A DNA stretch of 64,000 nucleotides. Source: CAVPCZ01 sp963779225 (GTDB lineage: Bacteria; Bacteroidota; Ignavibacteria; UBA10030; UBA6906). The stretch's first letter is position 1, and each line of letters begins with the position of its first letter. The stretch lies in the NCBI GenBank assembly GCA_963779225.1, contig CAVZWW010000003.1, forward strand, positions 1,364,001 through 1,428,000, given 5' to 3'. Positions 16,592 through 24,442 of the stretch are shown one piece after another. A program made the position numbers and the translations under genes. The notes beneath the pieces are model-generated. The model made no database searches. It saw only the letters and a list, made by a program, of their open reading frames with translations, and was not told the DNA's origin.

Positions 16592-18088
16592 ATGACCGTA
16601 CGCAAGAGGCACACAGAAGAAGAAACCCTCGATCCTCAGGACTGGGATGAGATCCGCACCCTGGGGAAGCAGATGGTAGATGACATGGTCGAGTATCTCC
16701 GGACCATCAGGGAACGCCCGGTCTGGCAGCCGATTCCTCGCGACCTCGCCGGAGAATTCCAGAAGCCGGTCCCGCGTGCACCACAGCCTCTGGAAGAAGT
16801 GTATTCCGCTTTCAAGAAAACTGTCCTGCCATTTCCGACAGGAAATAGTCATCCCCGGTTCTGGGGTTGGGTCATGGGGAACGGCACGGTCACGGGAATG
16901 CTCGCGGAGATGCTTGCGGCCGGGTTCAACCCCAATCAGGGAGGAGGCGCCCAGGCAGGGAATCTGGTGGAATCGCAAGTGATCTCCTGGTGCAAAGAGA
17001 TCTTCGGATTTCCGGCTGGCGCCAGCGGCCTGCTGGTGAGCGGGGGATCCATGGCAAACCTCGTGGGGCTGACCGTGGCCCGGAACAGCCGTGCAGGTTA
17101 TGATGTGCGGGAAGAGGGAATCGGGGGAGCGCCCCGGCCTCTCCGCCTCTACGCGTCCACCGAAGTACACAGTTGCGTCCACAAGGCGGTGGAGCTTCTC
17201 GGCCTCGGCCGCAAGGCACTCCATCTCGTGGACGTCCGATCGGACTTCACCATCGATACGGAATCTTTGAAACGGGCGATCCGCGAAGATCGGGAGCAGG
17301 GCCTGCATCCGTTTTGTGTCGTCGGTTGTGCGGGGACGGTGAATACCGGTGCCACGGATCCTCTGGACGCACTGGCCGATATCTGCAGGGGGGAAAACCT
17401 CTGGTTCCACGTGGACGGGGCGTTCGGTGCTCTTGCGGTGTTGTCTCCTGAATTACGGCACATCGTGAAGGGGATGGCCCGGGCCGACTCGCTCGCGTTT
17501 GACCTGCACAAGTGGATGTATCTCCCGTACGAGGTCGGTTGTACGCTAGTCCGCGATGCCGAGGCGCACCGGCAGGCGTTCGCCCTGACGCCGCACTATC
17601 TGGAACATACCACCAGAGGCATCGGCGGCGCTGAGATGTGGTTCAGCGATTACGGAGTGCAGCTGAGTCGCGGGTTCCGCGCACTGAAGGTGTGGATGTC
17701 CATCCAGGAGCACGGCATCGAGAAGTTCGGGCGCCTGGTGCTGCAGAACGTCCAACAGGCGCAGTATCTGCACAGCCTGGTCGCTGCCACGCCTGAACTG
17801 GAATCGGCTGCTGCCGTGCCGTTGAACATCGTCTGCTTCCGCTACAGGGGATCTCTCACCGATGCCGCTGCAATCGACCTGCTCAACAAAGAGCTCCTGC
17901 TGCGCCTGCACGAGGGAGGCGTTGCCGCACCGTCGTACACGGTAATCGACGGCAAGTACGCGCTGCGTGTCTGCATCACCAACTTCCGGAGCACAAAGGA
18001 AGACTTTGACATCCTTGTCCGGGAGGTTGTTCAACTGGGAAAAGCTCTTGAAGAATCTTCTGAAAATGCCGGATCGAGCTCTCCCTGA
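16592..18088 (+). CDS. PLP-dependent group II amino acid decarboxylase (aromatic/tryptophan/tyrosine decarboxylase type)
   Basis: The protein has 498 residues in the pyridoxal-dependent decarboxylase family that includes aromatic-L-amino-acid and glutamate decarboxylases. Motifs in order are HPRFWGWV, VSGGSMANLVGL (phosphate-binding loop), HSCVHKAVELLG (cofactor-stacking histidine), VDGAFGA (aspartate contacting the PLP pyridine) and LHKWMYLP with the Schiff-base lysine K307. The ATG at 16592 was chosen for the GGAGAG upstream; the frame is open to 16499. HKWM(Y/F) and the overall length fit aromatic amino acid decarboxylases better than glutamate decarboxylase, but substrate cannot be assigned with certainty. 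The enzyme is cytosolic and would produce an amine plus CO2. Confidence 0.88.
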   Translation: MTVRKRHTEEETLDPQDWDEIRTLGKQMVDDMVEYLRTIRERPVWQPIPRDLAGEFQKPVPRAPQPLEEVYSAFKKTVLPFPTGNSHPRFWGWVMGNGTVTGMLAEMLAAGFNPNQGGGAQAGNLVESQVISWCKEIFGFPAGASGLLVSGGSMANLVGLTVARNSRAGYDVREEGIGGAPRPLRLYASTEVHSCVHKAVELLGLGRKALHLVDVRSDFTIDTESLKRAIREDREQGLHPFCVVGCAGTVNTGATDPLDALADICRGENLWFHVDGAFGALAVLSPELRHIVKGMARADSLAFDLHKWMYLPYEVGCTLVRDAEAHRQAFALTPHYLEHTTRGIGGAEMWFSDYGVQLSRGFRALKVWMSIQEHGIEKFGRLVLQNVQQAQYLHSLVAATPELESAAAVPLNIVCFRYRGSLTDAAAIDLLNKELLLRLHEGGVAAPSYTVIDGKYALRVCITNFRSTKEDFDILVREVVQLGKALEESSENAGSSSP

Positions 18089-18151
18089 ACCGCAGAGACG
18101 AGACCCATCCCGCGGAACAGGTTATCGAATCTGTTTCGGGACAACCCCCTT

Positions 18152-18180
18152 TTGCGTCGTGCAGTAACGTATGATACAGT
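18152..18180 (+). promoter_or_regulatory. Sigma-70-like promoter
   Basis: TTGCGT (18152-18157) and TACAGT (18175-18180) are 17 bases apart, 64 bases before the SnoaL-like gene. Confidence 0.38.
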
Positions 18181-18244
18181 ACACTAGTGCGGTGAAACGC
18201 AGCCCACATGTGAAATGTCTATCCTGATATCTGGAGGTGGAATG

Positions 18245-18724
18245 ATGAAAAGTATCACAATCGTTATCACTGTGGCAGTACTCTCATCCACCGCTCTGTC
18301 ACAAGACTTACAGTCAGCCGATACTCCCGTCGGAAGACCCGCCTCAATGTCGGACTCGACTGACAGAGTTGCGGAACACTTCAGCACACTTGCTCAGATG
18401 TGGATGCAGGCGTACAATACGGACGATTCCACAACACTTTCAGCACTGTACACTCCGGACGCTGAATACATCTCCTCTCATGTCCACGGTCTTGTCCTAC
18501 ATGGACGTGATAAGGTAATTGCAAATTTCCATCAGGGAGTACAGAGCGGAGGTCACATCGACTCCGTTTCTCTTCTGTCAGTTCAATTGTCTTGTGATCT
18601 CGCAACCCTTCTGTGCAAGTACGAGGCCACGAATAGTGGACAGAAAGCCGTCGGACGAAACGTGCTTGTCGTGAAGAAGGCCGGTGGCAAGTGGCTGATT
18701 ACATTGCACATGACCGTGGTCTGA
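18245..18724 (+). CDS. Exported SnoaL/DUF4440-like (NTF2-fold) protein
   Basis: The protein has 159 residues with a signal peptide (MKSITIVITVAVLSSTALS, then QDLQ). Residues 45-155 match the cone-shaped NTF2-like fold of DUF4440/SnoaL proteins: W.QAYNTDDSTTLSALYTPDAEYIS, then HGRDKVIANFHQG and a C-terminal KKAGGKWLITLHMT strand. Such proteins often act as small hydrolases, isomerases or binding modules; no specific activity can be named. Two ATG codons lie at 18242 and 18245 behind GGAGG; the second gives 7-base spacing. It stands alone behind its own promoter-like site. Confidence 0.72.
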   Translation: MKSITIVITVAVLSSTALSQDLQSADTPVGRPASMSDSTDRVAEHFSTLAQMWMQAYNTDDSTTLSALYTPDAEYISSHVHGLVLHGRDKVIANFHQGVQSGGHIDSVSLLSVQLSCDLATLLCKYEATNSGQKAVGRNVLVVKKAGGKWLITLHMTVV

Positions 18725-19024
18725 AGTGCCCGATACCAACCGGCATGCGGCGGGAGTACCAATTCTGCAGGAGGCAATACCGGCCACGGCTGGATGTCAT
18801 TTGTGCCGACCAGGGGCATGTGGTGAGAACACTCCCTCAGCGAGGAACGTAAGCACCCGCTTGCGATGTTATCGTATTGAGGGTCATGTATGCTGGAAGC
18901 GGATTATTGTGGATTCGGCAGAGTACAGCACAATGGCAATTGCCGGGGAGAGAGACCGTCGTGCCCGTACACGATGTGCGACATACCCTCAATATTTCAT
19001 GATGTCAGAGGAGGTGACAGGTAG
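18725..19024. other. Intergenic region, nothing recognised
   Basis: About 300 bases between the SnoaL-like gene and the methyltransferase gene hold no supported gene. A ribosome binding site (GGAGGTG) lies at the 3' end, directly ahead of 19025. Confidence 0.5.
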
Positions 19025-19435
19025 ATGGATAAAGCAATCATCCGGCTTGTAGGGGCTGCAATAGTCGCTGCTCTGGCTCTTGCTGCAACATCCATGGGTG
19101 CGACTCCTCGCATCGGGCTCAGCATCCTCATTGGCGTGCCGTCGTTCATTCTGATGAACATCAGCCGAAGTCACCTTGGTAAATCGTTTTCGATAATGCC
19201 GGAGGCGAGGGGACTCGTCACGACAGGTCTGTACTCAAGAATTCAGCATCCGATGTACGTTTTTCTCGATCTGTTTCTCGTCTCTGTGATTGTAGGTCTG
19301 GATTGGCCCATTCTCCTTTGGGCCTGGGCTATTATTGTTGTGGTGCAGACGGTGCAAGGTCGACGAGAGGAAAAGGTGCTCGCAGCTGCCTTTGGCGTTG
19401 ACTACGAGTCGTACAATCGCCGGACCTGGTTTTAG
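19025..19435 (+). CDS. Isoprenylcysteine carboxyl methyltransferase-like membrane protein
   Basis: The protein has 136 residues with three to four membrane helices. The C-terminal part carries RGLVTTGLYSRIQHPMYVFL and RREEKVLAAAFGVDYESYNRRTWF, the conserved SAM-binding pattern (GLY...HP.Y, EE..L...FG..Y..Y) shared by ICMT, PEMT and related bacterial methyltransferases. It would methylate a lipid-like or membrane-embedded substrate, unknown here. GGAGGTGACAGGTAG precedes the ATG. At 136 residues it is shorter than eukaryotic ICMT but normal for bacterial members. Confidence 0.83.
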   Translation: MDKAIIRLVGAAIVAALALAATSMGATPRIGLSILIGVPSFILMNISRSHLGKSFSIMPEARGLVTTGLYSRIQHPMYVFLDLFLVSVIVGLDWPILLWAWAIIVVVQTVQGRREEKVLAAAFGVDYESYNRRTWF

Positions 19436-19440
19436 ACAGT

Positions 19441-19866
19441 GGGAGAGACTCGCTTCTTTTCTGCTTCTTCTTTATGGCGGCCCCATGCACTGATATGGGC
19501 ACAACCCCTGATACGGGTTGGCTGGCCGACCTTAGTGCTATTGCCGACCCTCCGAAACCGTGGCAGGCTTATGCTCTTGGACACTACTTCATGCAGTAGT
19601 TGGGGATCTGTATCTGTCCTGACGGTGGAAAGAAGTTCCGGGTCACCTTGCAGTCGGGCCGGATCGTCAATGTTGTGGATCCGGAGGATGGCAGAATTCT
19701 CACCGAGGACCGAGAATCGGAATTCAAGTCAGTTGATGATCTGTTCGTGCTGATCAAGCCGATTGACACGACGGCCGTGGTGTTTCTCCGGGTATCATAC
19801 AAGCAGACCGTCAGGCTCCGGATTCATCCGGCACAACCCCACTTCAGGTCAACGGAGGCATCTCAC
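19441..19866 (+). pseudogene. Broken lipoprotein gene resembling DUF6174
   Basis: In one frame a hydrophobic stretch with a lipobox-like end (LLFCFFFMAAPC) is followed by a region ending PWQAYALGHYFMQ, then a TAG at 19597-19599. The frame continues as LGICICPDGGKKFRVTLQSG, VVDPEDGR, FKSVDDLFVLI and FLRVSYKQ. This order (Trp-x-x-Tyr, C.CP, G.(I/V)..V.D, DDLF..I) matches the DUF6174 lipoprotein pattern. No start codon fits the signal region and the end of the domain is missing, so the gene is probably decayed. The family match is from motif order only. Confidence 0.4.
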
Positions 19867-19867
19867 G

Positions 19868-20454
19868 ATGGACGCTGCACCATTGCTTCGCGCGCTGAGC
19901 TTCGCTTCAGTCAAGCATCGGAACCAGCGCCGCAAAGACGCTGAATCGTCACCGTACATCAACCATCCGATCGCCGTTGCCTCTGTCCTGTCCACGGAGT
20001 GCGGCGTGGCGGACGAACAACTCCTGGTGGCGGCGATTCTGCACGACACGGTAGAGGATACGGAAACGACCTTTGAGGAAATCAAGGAACACTTTGGTGT
20101 TTCCGTTATGCATCTGGTTCGCGAATTGACCGATGACAAAACGTTGCCGAAGGAGGAGCGGAAGCGGCTTCAAATCGAACATGCCCGGTCTGCTTCTCCG
20201 GCCGCAAAGCAACTGAAGATTGCCGACAAGATCTGCAATATCCGCGATATTTCGGCCAATCCCCCGAAAGGTGGTCTGTGCAGCGACGGTTGGAGTATCT
20301 CGAATGGGCCTCACAGGTTGTCAACTCCTGCAGGGGCGTGAATCATTGCCTGGAGAGGGTATTCGACGCGGCGCTGTTCCATGCCCGGCAAAGCATTGCA
20401 GGATCATCGATTCCGGAGGATTCCGGACACGTCAGTGACCAAGGAGGGCTGTGA
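19868..20454 (+). pseudogene. MESH1-like HD phosphohydrolase with a frameshift
   Basis: From the ATG at 19868 (GGAGG upstream) the product reads as an HD-type (p)ppGpp-hydrolase-like domain: YINHPIAVA, AAILHDTVEDTET, HFGVSVMHLVRELTDD and KIADKICNIRDI, with the metal-binding H, HD and D residues in place. At 20261-20269 the frame changes. The uninterrupted frame gives unrelated residues and stops at 20341, whereas the frame one base over continues RWSVQRRLEYLEWASQVVNS and ends at TGA 20452-20454, as expected for the family C-terminus. One missing base within CCCCCGAAA explains it (restoring Asn-Pro-Pro-Lys-Arg-Trp). It could be a true mutation or a homopolymer error. Confidence 0.72.
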
Positions 20455-20731
20455 CGGGGGAGTACGAAAGAGTTACGCGAAAATGGCCCCGGTCAAAGGA
20501 CAGAGCTGGAACGGCAGCTATCGACCCGCTAAGACTGCGTCGTCACCCTGTGCTGGCCGCGACCTGATCCGGTCTTCGCAGAGTATCTTTGCAGAGCACA
20601 CACGTCTTGACATCCTCATCCCGGGAGAGTATCTTCTCCCCTAGTGTGGGGGCGGGTTGAGCGTGCTGGGGAAACGCTTCAAATCGCAGCCGTTCCCGCA
20701 CGGTGACATCAACAATCCACGCGGAGGGCAC

Positions 20732-21085
20732 ATGAACTCGACGAAAGCCACCGTCTCCTATCTGGAAAGAGGAATTGCGCTCATCAAAGTGGAGGGTCCC
20801 CTGCTCGGGAGTGAGGAGATCACGGCGTTCCAGGAGGCGGTTGCCGCATGCATCGCCGAGAAACGCTCAAGGCTTCTTATCGACCTGGACGGGGTCAGTT
20901 ACATGAATAGCACGGCCATCGGCGTGCTGGTATCGGCGTTCGCATCGTATACGCGGCGGGAGTGGCAGCTGAAGCTGTGCGGGATGAACAACGCTGTGAA
21001 CACCGTTCTTGCCATAACAAAACTGAACCTCGTCTTTGACATATCCGAGACCCGCCGTGCGGCTCTCGCAAAGTTTTCGGGATAA
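20732..21085 (+). CDS. STAS domain protein, anti-sigma factor antagonist-like
   Basis: This 117-residue single-domain protein has the SpoIIAA/STAS pattern: a start of alternating strands (VSYLERGIALIKVEG), LLIDLDGVSYMNSTAIGVLVSAF around the phosphorylatable serine position (Asn-Ser-Thr here), and LKLCGMNNAVNTVLAITKL. It would bind an anti-sigma kinase or another partner when dephosphorylated. No kinase or sigma gene is adjacent. GGAGGG precedes the ATG at 20732; the open frame extends to 20657 without a ribosome binding site. Confidence 0.86.
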   Translation: MNSTKATVSYLERGIALIKVEGPLLGSEEITAFQEAVAACIAEKRSRLLIDLDGVSYMNSTAIGVLVSAFASYTRREWQLKLCGMNNAVNTVLAITKLNLVFDISETRRAALAKFSG

Positions 21086-21144
21086 GAACTCCCCACTGGC
21101 AGATCGAGCTGGAACTCACTGGGAAGAATAGCGTTGGTGACAGC

Positions 21145-21175
21145 ACAAGGCCCGGGATGAACGACCGGGCCTTGT
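21145..21175. terminator. Hairpin between convergent genes
   Basis: A perfect 11-bp inverted repeat (ACAAGGCCCGG / CCGGGCCTTGT) with a 9-base loop lies between the STAS gene and the convergent gene ending at 21213. There is no T-run on either side, so termination is likely but not certain. Confidence 0.5.
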
Positions 21176-21212
21176 GTGCACTACTCCGGGAGCAACAGAA
21201 GAAGCTTGACGG

Positions 21213-21659
21213 TTATTCTACTTGAGTATGTACCTGCAGTGCAACACACAGATCCCGCAAACCCACATCCTTGCAGGAGATTGACATCTCTGTGATCACC
21301 GCATCGCCTGCTTCAGAATGAAGTTCGTCCAGAGCGAGCGCCGAAAGCCTGCGTGCGATACGGTCTGAATCTTCGTTTTTCAGTATTTTGGTGAGAGGTT
21401 CGATAAACTCTTCGAAAGGGTCGCTTGGAAAAAGCCGTTCAAGGTCTCTCATGTTCTGCACCGTTTGCGCCAGCGTGGCTGGATTCTCGCTCTCAAGAAC
21501 CGTGAGGACATTCTTTTTATAGATCGGGAGTTTGTCCGACTTCAAGTTGAGCGACTCGTGCTGCTTTGCGAACCGTGTAGTGGACGGTTTTGTTTGCGCC
21601 TGCAGTGCAGTGGCCAATACCGCAAGTGCAAGTGCCGTCGAGAAGAGTATTCGTTTCAT
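21213..21659 (-). CDS. Exported hypothetical protein with HEAT-like helical segment
   Basis: This 148-residue protein has a signal peptide (MKRILFSTALALAVLATALQ, then AQTKP). The mature part is alpha-helical, with MRDLERLFPSDPFEEFIEPL and a following RRLSALALDELH stretch that resemble one or two HEAT-like repeats. A cysteine pair (SCKDVGLRDLC) sits near the C-terminus. AAGGAG lies at good spacing before the ATG. The function is unknown; similar small exported helical proteins occur in related bacteria, but I cannot name a family. Confidence 0.65.
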   Translation of the reverse strand: MKRILFSTALALAVLATALQAQTKPSTTRFAKQHESLNLKSDKLPIYKKNVLTVLESENPATLAQTVQNMRDLERLFPSDPFEEFIEPLTKILKNEDSDRIARRLSALALDELHSEAGDAVITEMSISCKDVGLRDLCVALQVHTQVE

Positions 21660-22332
21660 AGTTGCTCCTTTGATGGATTGTGGAATAGTGAAAGGTATTC
21701 GTTTTGTGTTAGAACAATTGAACGTTCGTTAACGTACGCATCCCCTCTCCGCATGGCTGAGGGGGAGGTCTTTCGCTGACATCGGGATTTTTCAGGCACC
21801 TTGCCTGTGAGTAGCAATTGATACTCGAATAGCCATCTTTTTCTAATGAGAAGGCAAAGACAGAAGTGGTGTATGTCTGGGCACGGAAGCTTGATCGGGG
21901 CGGCTGCGGGAAATACGATAAGGGACAAATCCCGGGACAGTGCAGAAATGGGACGATAGGCGGCGCAGGCAATCATGTGGTTCCGAGGGTCTACTGAATT
22001 CGTTGATCTCCCCCCGTTTCGTCGGGGGATAGCCAGCGCTATCGTTGTGTGGAAGAACGGACAGTAACCTACTTAACGACACAAATTGTGGTTTTGTTCC
22101 CCAATCTCAACTTAGTTCTGCCGAAACCTCCACAATAATTATGCGATCCAAAATCGTCCATATTGGCTCAGTTTCGCCAGGTTTTCGGACTCGCTGCTCC
22201 TTGAACGCCGAAGCCCTTTAAGTCACTAGCCGAAGGGTCCAATTCAGGAACAGTGTTGCCTTGCATCCTTTCCCATCTCACGCTCTTTGCGTATATTGCA
22301 AATAATAGTCCCACAACGCCGAATATCCCACC
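21660..22332. other. Intergenic region, nothing recognised
   Basis: The 673 bases separate the divergent genes at 21659 and 22333. A short hairpin (CCCCCG / CGGGGG at 22011-22028) is the only structure noticed. No coding frame or known RNA is supported. Confidence 0.45.
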
Positions 22333-23250
22333 ATGCCGTTGCCAATGAGGTTCCGCGTCGGGCTGGTTCAGATGTCGATGTCCCCCGACCCGCAGGCGAA
22401 TCTTTCTCGGGCTGTTGCGCTCGTAGAGAAAGCCGCACTCCGGGGAGCGCAGATCATCTGCCTGCCCGAGCTCTTCCGGTCTACCTATTTCTGCCAGCGG
22501 GAAGATGTTGCACTGTTTGATCTTGCCGAGCCTGTTCCGGGTCCGTCCACCGATGCGTTTGCAGTGGTGGCGAAGAAGGCCGGGGTTGCCATCGTGGTGC
22601 CGGTGTTTGAGCGTCGATCCGCCGGTGTCTATTACAATAGTGCGGCTACAATTGATGCCGATGGGTCGGTTGCAGGCTTCTATCGCAAGATGCACATCCC
22701 GGACGACCCATCGTATTACGAGAAGTTTTACTTTGCCCCCGGGGATCTTGGATTCTCGGCCTGCGCCACGGCATTCGGAAAAATTGCGACGTTGATTTGC
22801 TGGGATCAGTGGTATCCGGAAGGTGCGAGAATTTCCTCGTTGCTGGATGCGTCGATCCTTTTCTACCCGACGGCGATCGGATGGCACCCGCACGAAAAGG
22901 CGCAGTACGGCGCGGCACAGCGTGATGCGTGGCGCACCATTCAGCGAAGCCATGCCATCGCGAATGGGGTCTATGTGGCCTCTGTAAACAGGTTCGGTCT
23001 CGAACAATCACATCCTGAAAAACCCGGGATTGAATTCTGGGGATCATCCTTCGTGTGCGATCCGCAGGGAGTGGTGCTTGCCGAAGCGCCAACCGATGGC
23101 GAAGAAATACTGATTGCAGAAGTCGATCTCGAGCACCTTGAACATATCCGCCGAAATTGGCCTTTCTTGCGTGACCGCCGGATTGATGCCTATGGAGGCC
23201 TCACCAGGCGGTTCCTGGGCGGAACCGCGTGGCCGGAAGGCCAGCATTGA
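22333..23250 (+). CDS. aguB: N-carbamoylputrescine amidase
   Basis: This 305-residue nitrilase-superfamily enzyme has the Glu-Lys-Cys triad E46 (CLPELF), K119 (YRKMHIP) and C156 (LICWDQWYPE). HIPDDPSYYEKFYF and the C-terminal GEEILIAEVDLE fit the N-carbamoylputrescine amidase branch. It converts N-carbamoylputrescine to putrescine, CO2 and ammonia in the cytosol. The next gene encodes the preceding step (agmatine deiminase) and overlaps this one, giving the standard two-gene agmatine route. An ATG at 22345 is an alternative start. Confidence 0.92.
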   Translation: MPLPMRFRVGLVQMSMSPDPQANLSRAVALVEKAALRGAQIICLPELFRSTYFCQREDVALFDLAEPVPGPSTDAFAVVAKKAGVAIVVPVFERRSAGVYYNSAATIDADGSVAGFYRKMHIPDDPSYYEKFYFAPGDLGFSACATAFGKIATLICWDQWYPEGARISSLLDASILFYPTAIGWHPHEKAQYGAAQRDAWRTIQRSHAIANGVYVASVNRFGLEQSHPEKPGIEFWGSSFVCDPQGVVLAEAPTDGEEILIAEVDLEHLEHIRRNWPFLRDRRIDAYGGLTRRFLGGTAWPEGQH

Positions 23251-24314
23251 CTCCGCTTGGCGACTCCGACCTGTTCATGCCGGCTGAATGGGAGAGGCAT
23301 GATGCCACATGGATCAGCTGGCCGGCGAACGTCACCGACTGGCCCGGCAAGTTCGTTCCCATTCCCTGGGTTTTCGGCGAGATTGCTCGAAAGATCACCG
23401 AGGGCGAAATCCTCCGCATTATTGTAAACGGTCCCGCACATGAAGGCCGAGCGCGGAGGGTGCTGCAGCGTGCGGGGGTCGATCTTACACGCGTTGAATT
23501 CTTCTGCTGGCCCACAAATCGGGGATGGACACGCGACATGGGGCCGCTTTTTGTCCGATCTGCATCCAGCGGCAGAACTTCAATCCTCCGTTTTCGTTTC
23601 AACGCCTGGGCGAAATATCCCGATTGGAAAAGAGACGACGCAATCCCTGCCCGTGCGGCGCGGGCGCTGAAGAAGGATATCGTTCTGGCACTGCACAACG
23701 GCCGTGAAGTTGTGCTTGAGGGGGGAAGTATTGACGTGAACGGACGCGGTTCGCTCCTGACGACTGAAGAGTGCCTTCTCCATCCGACCACGCAGATCAG
23801 AAATCCCGGTTTCACGAAAGCAGACTACGAGGACCTGTTTCGCTCGTATCTCGGCGTCACGAATGTCATCTGGCTGAAGGACGGTATTGCCGGGGACGAT
23901 ACCCATGGACACGTGGATGACCTGTGCCGTTTTGTCAACGTACGGACGGTGGTCATGGTGCAGGAGAATAACTCTGCGGATACGAACCATCGTGTCTGCA
24001 TGGAAAACTTCGATCGTCTGAGGGGTGCACGCCTGGAGGATGGTACCGCTCTTGATGTCCTATCCCTCCCGATGCCTTCCCCGCTCTACTTTGACAATCG
24101 GCGCCTACCTGCGAGTTATGCGAATTTCTATATCACCAATACGCATGTCATTGTACCTACATTCAATGATCCGAATGATCGTCGCGCACTTGGCATCCTG
24201 TCCGAGCTCTTCACGGATCGGGAGGTTGTGGGGATACACGCTGTAGACCTTGTCTGGGGCCTCGGTACTCTTCACTGTCTCACCCAGCAGCAGCCCGCGG
24301 GGGTCAATCCCTAG
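23247..24314 (+). CDS. aguA: Agmatine deiminase
   Basis: About 355 residues of the peptidyl-arginine-deiminase-like family that hydrolyses agmatine to N-carbamoylputrescine and ammonia. Motifs in order are MPAEWERHDATWISWP, GWTRDMGPLFV, LEGGSIDVNG, DDTHGHVDD (catalytic Asp/His) and GLGTLHCLTQQQP with nucleophile C344. The TTG at 23247 was chosen because GGAAGG lies six bases upstream and it overlaps the aguB stop as TTGA; GTG 23229 and ATG 23277 are alternatives. DDTHGHVDD replaces the more common DDTDGHVD, a small difference. Together with aguB it makes putrescine from agmatine; no arginine decarboxylase gene is in the window. Confidence 0.93.
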   Translation: MTPLGDSDLFMPAEWERHDATWISWPANVTDWPGKFVPIPWVFGEIARKITEGEILRIIVNGPAHEGRARRVLQRAGVDLTRVEFFCWPTNRGWTRDMGPLFVRSASSGRTSILRFRFNAWAKYPDWKRDDAIPARAARALKKDIVLALHNGREVVLEGGSIDVNGRGSLLTTEECLLHPTTQIRNPGFTKADYEDLFRSYLGVTNVIWLKDGIAGDDTHGHVDDLCRFVNVRTVVMVQENNSADTNHRVCMENFDRLRGARLEDGTALDVLSLPMPSPLYFDNRRLPASYANFYITNTHVIVPTFNDPNDRRALGILSELFTDREVVGIHAVDLVWGLGTLHCLTQQQPAGVNP

Positions 24315-24442
24315 TTCAACAGTACACAGTATTCGTTTTCCTGGTGAACGAGCGTCGCATGACCCGCTCTCCGGCTAGACGGGCGACGTGAAATGAGTAT
24401 CAACAGGAATTCTTTTCCGTAGGAGCACATTGGAGACAATTT

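Noticed and set aside
16424..17410. 328-codon minus-strand open frame
   Set aside because: It lies opposite the PLP decarboxylase, which has clear catalytic motifs on the plus strand.
22011..22028. Hairpin CCCCCG / CGGGGG
   Set aside because: It is not near a gene end and has no T-run; too short to call a terminator.
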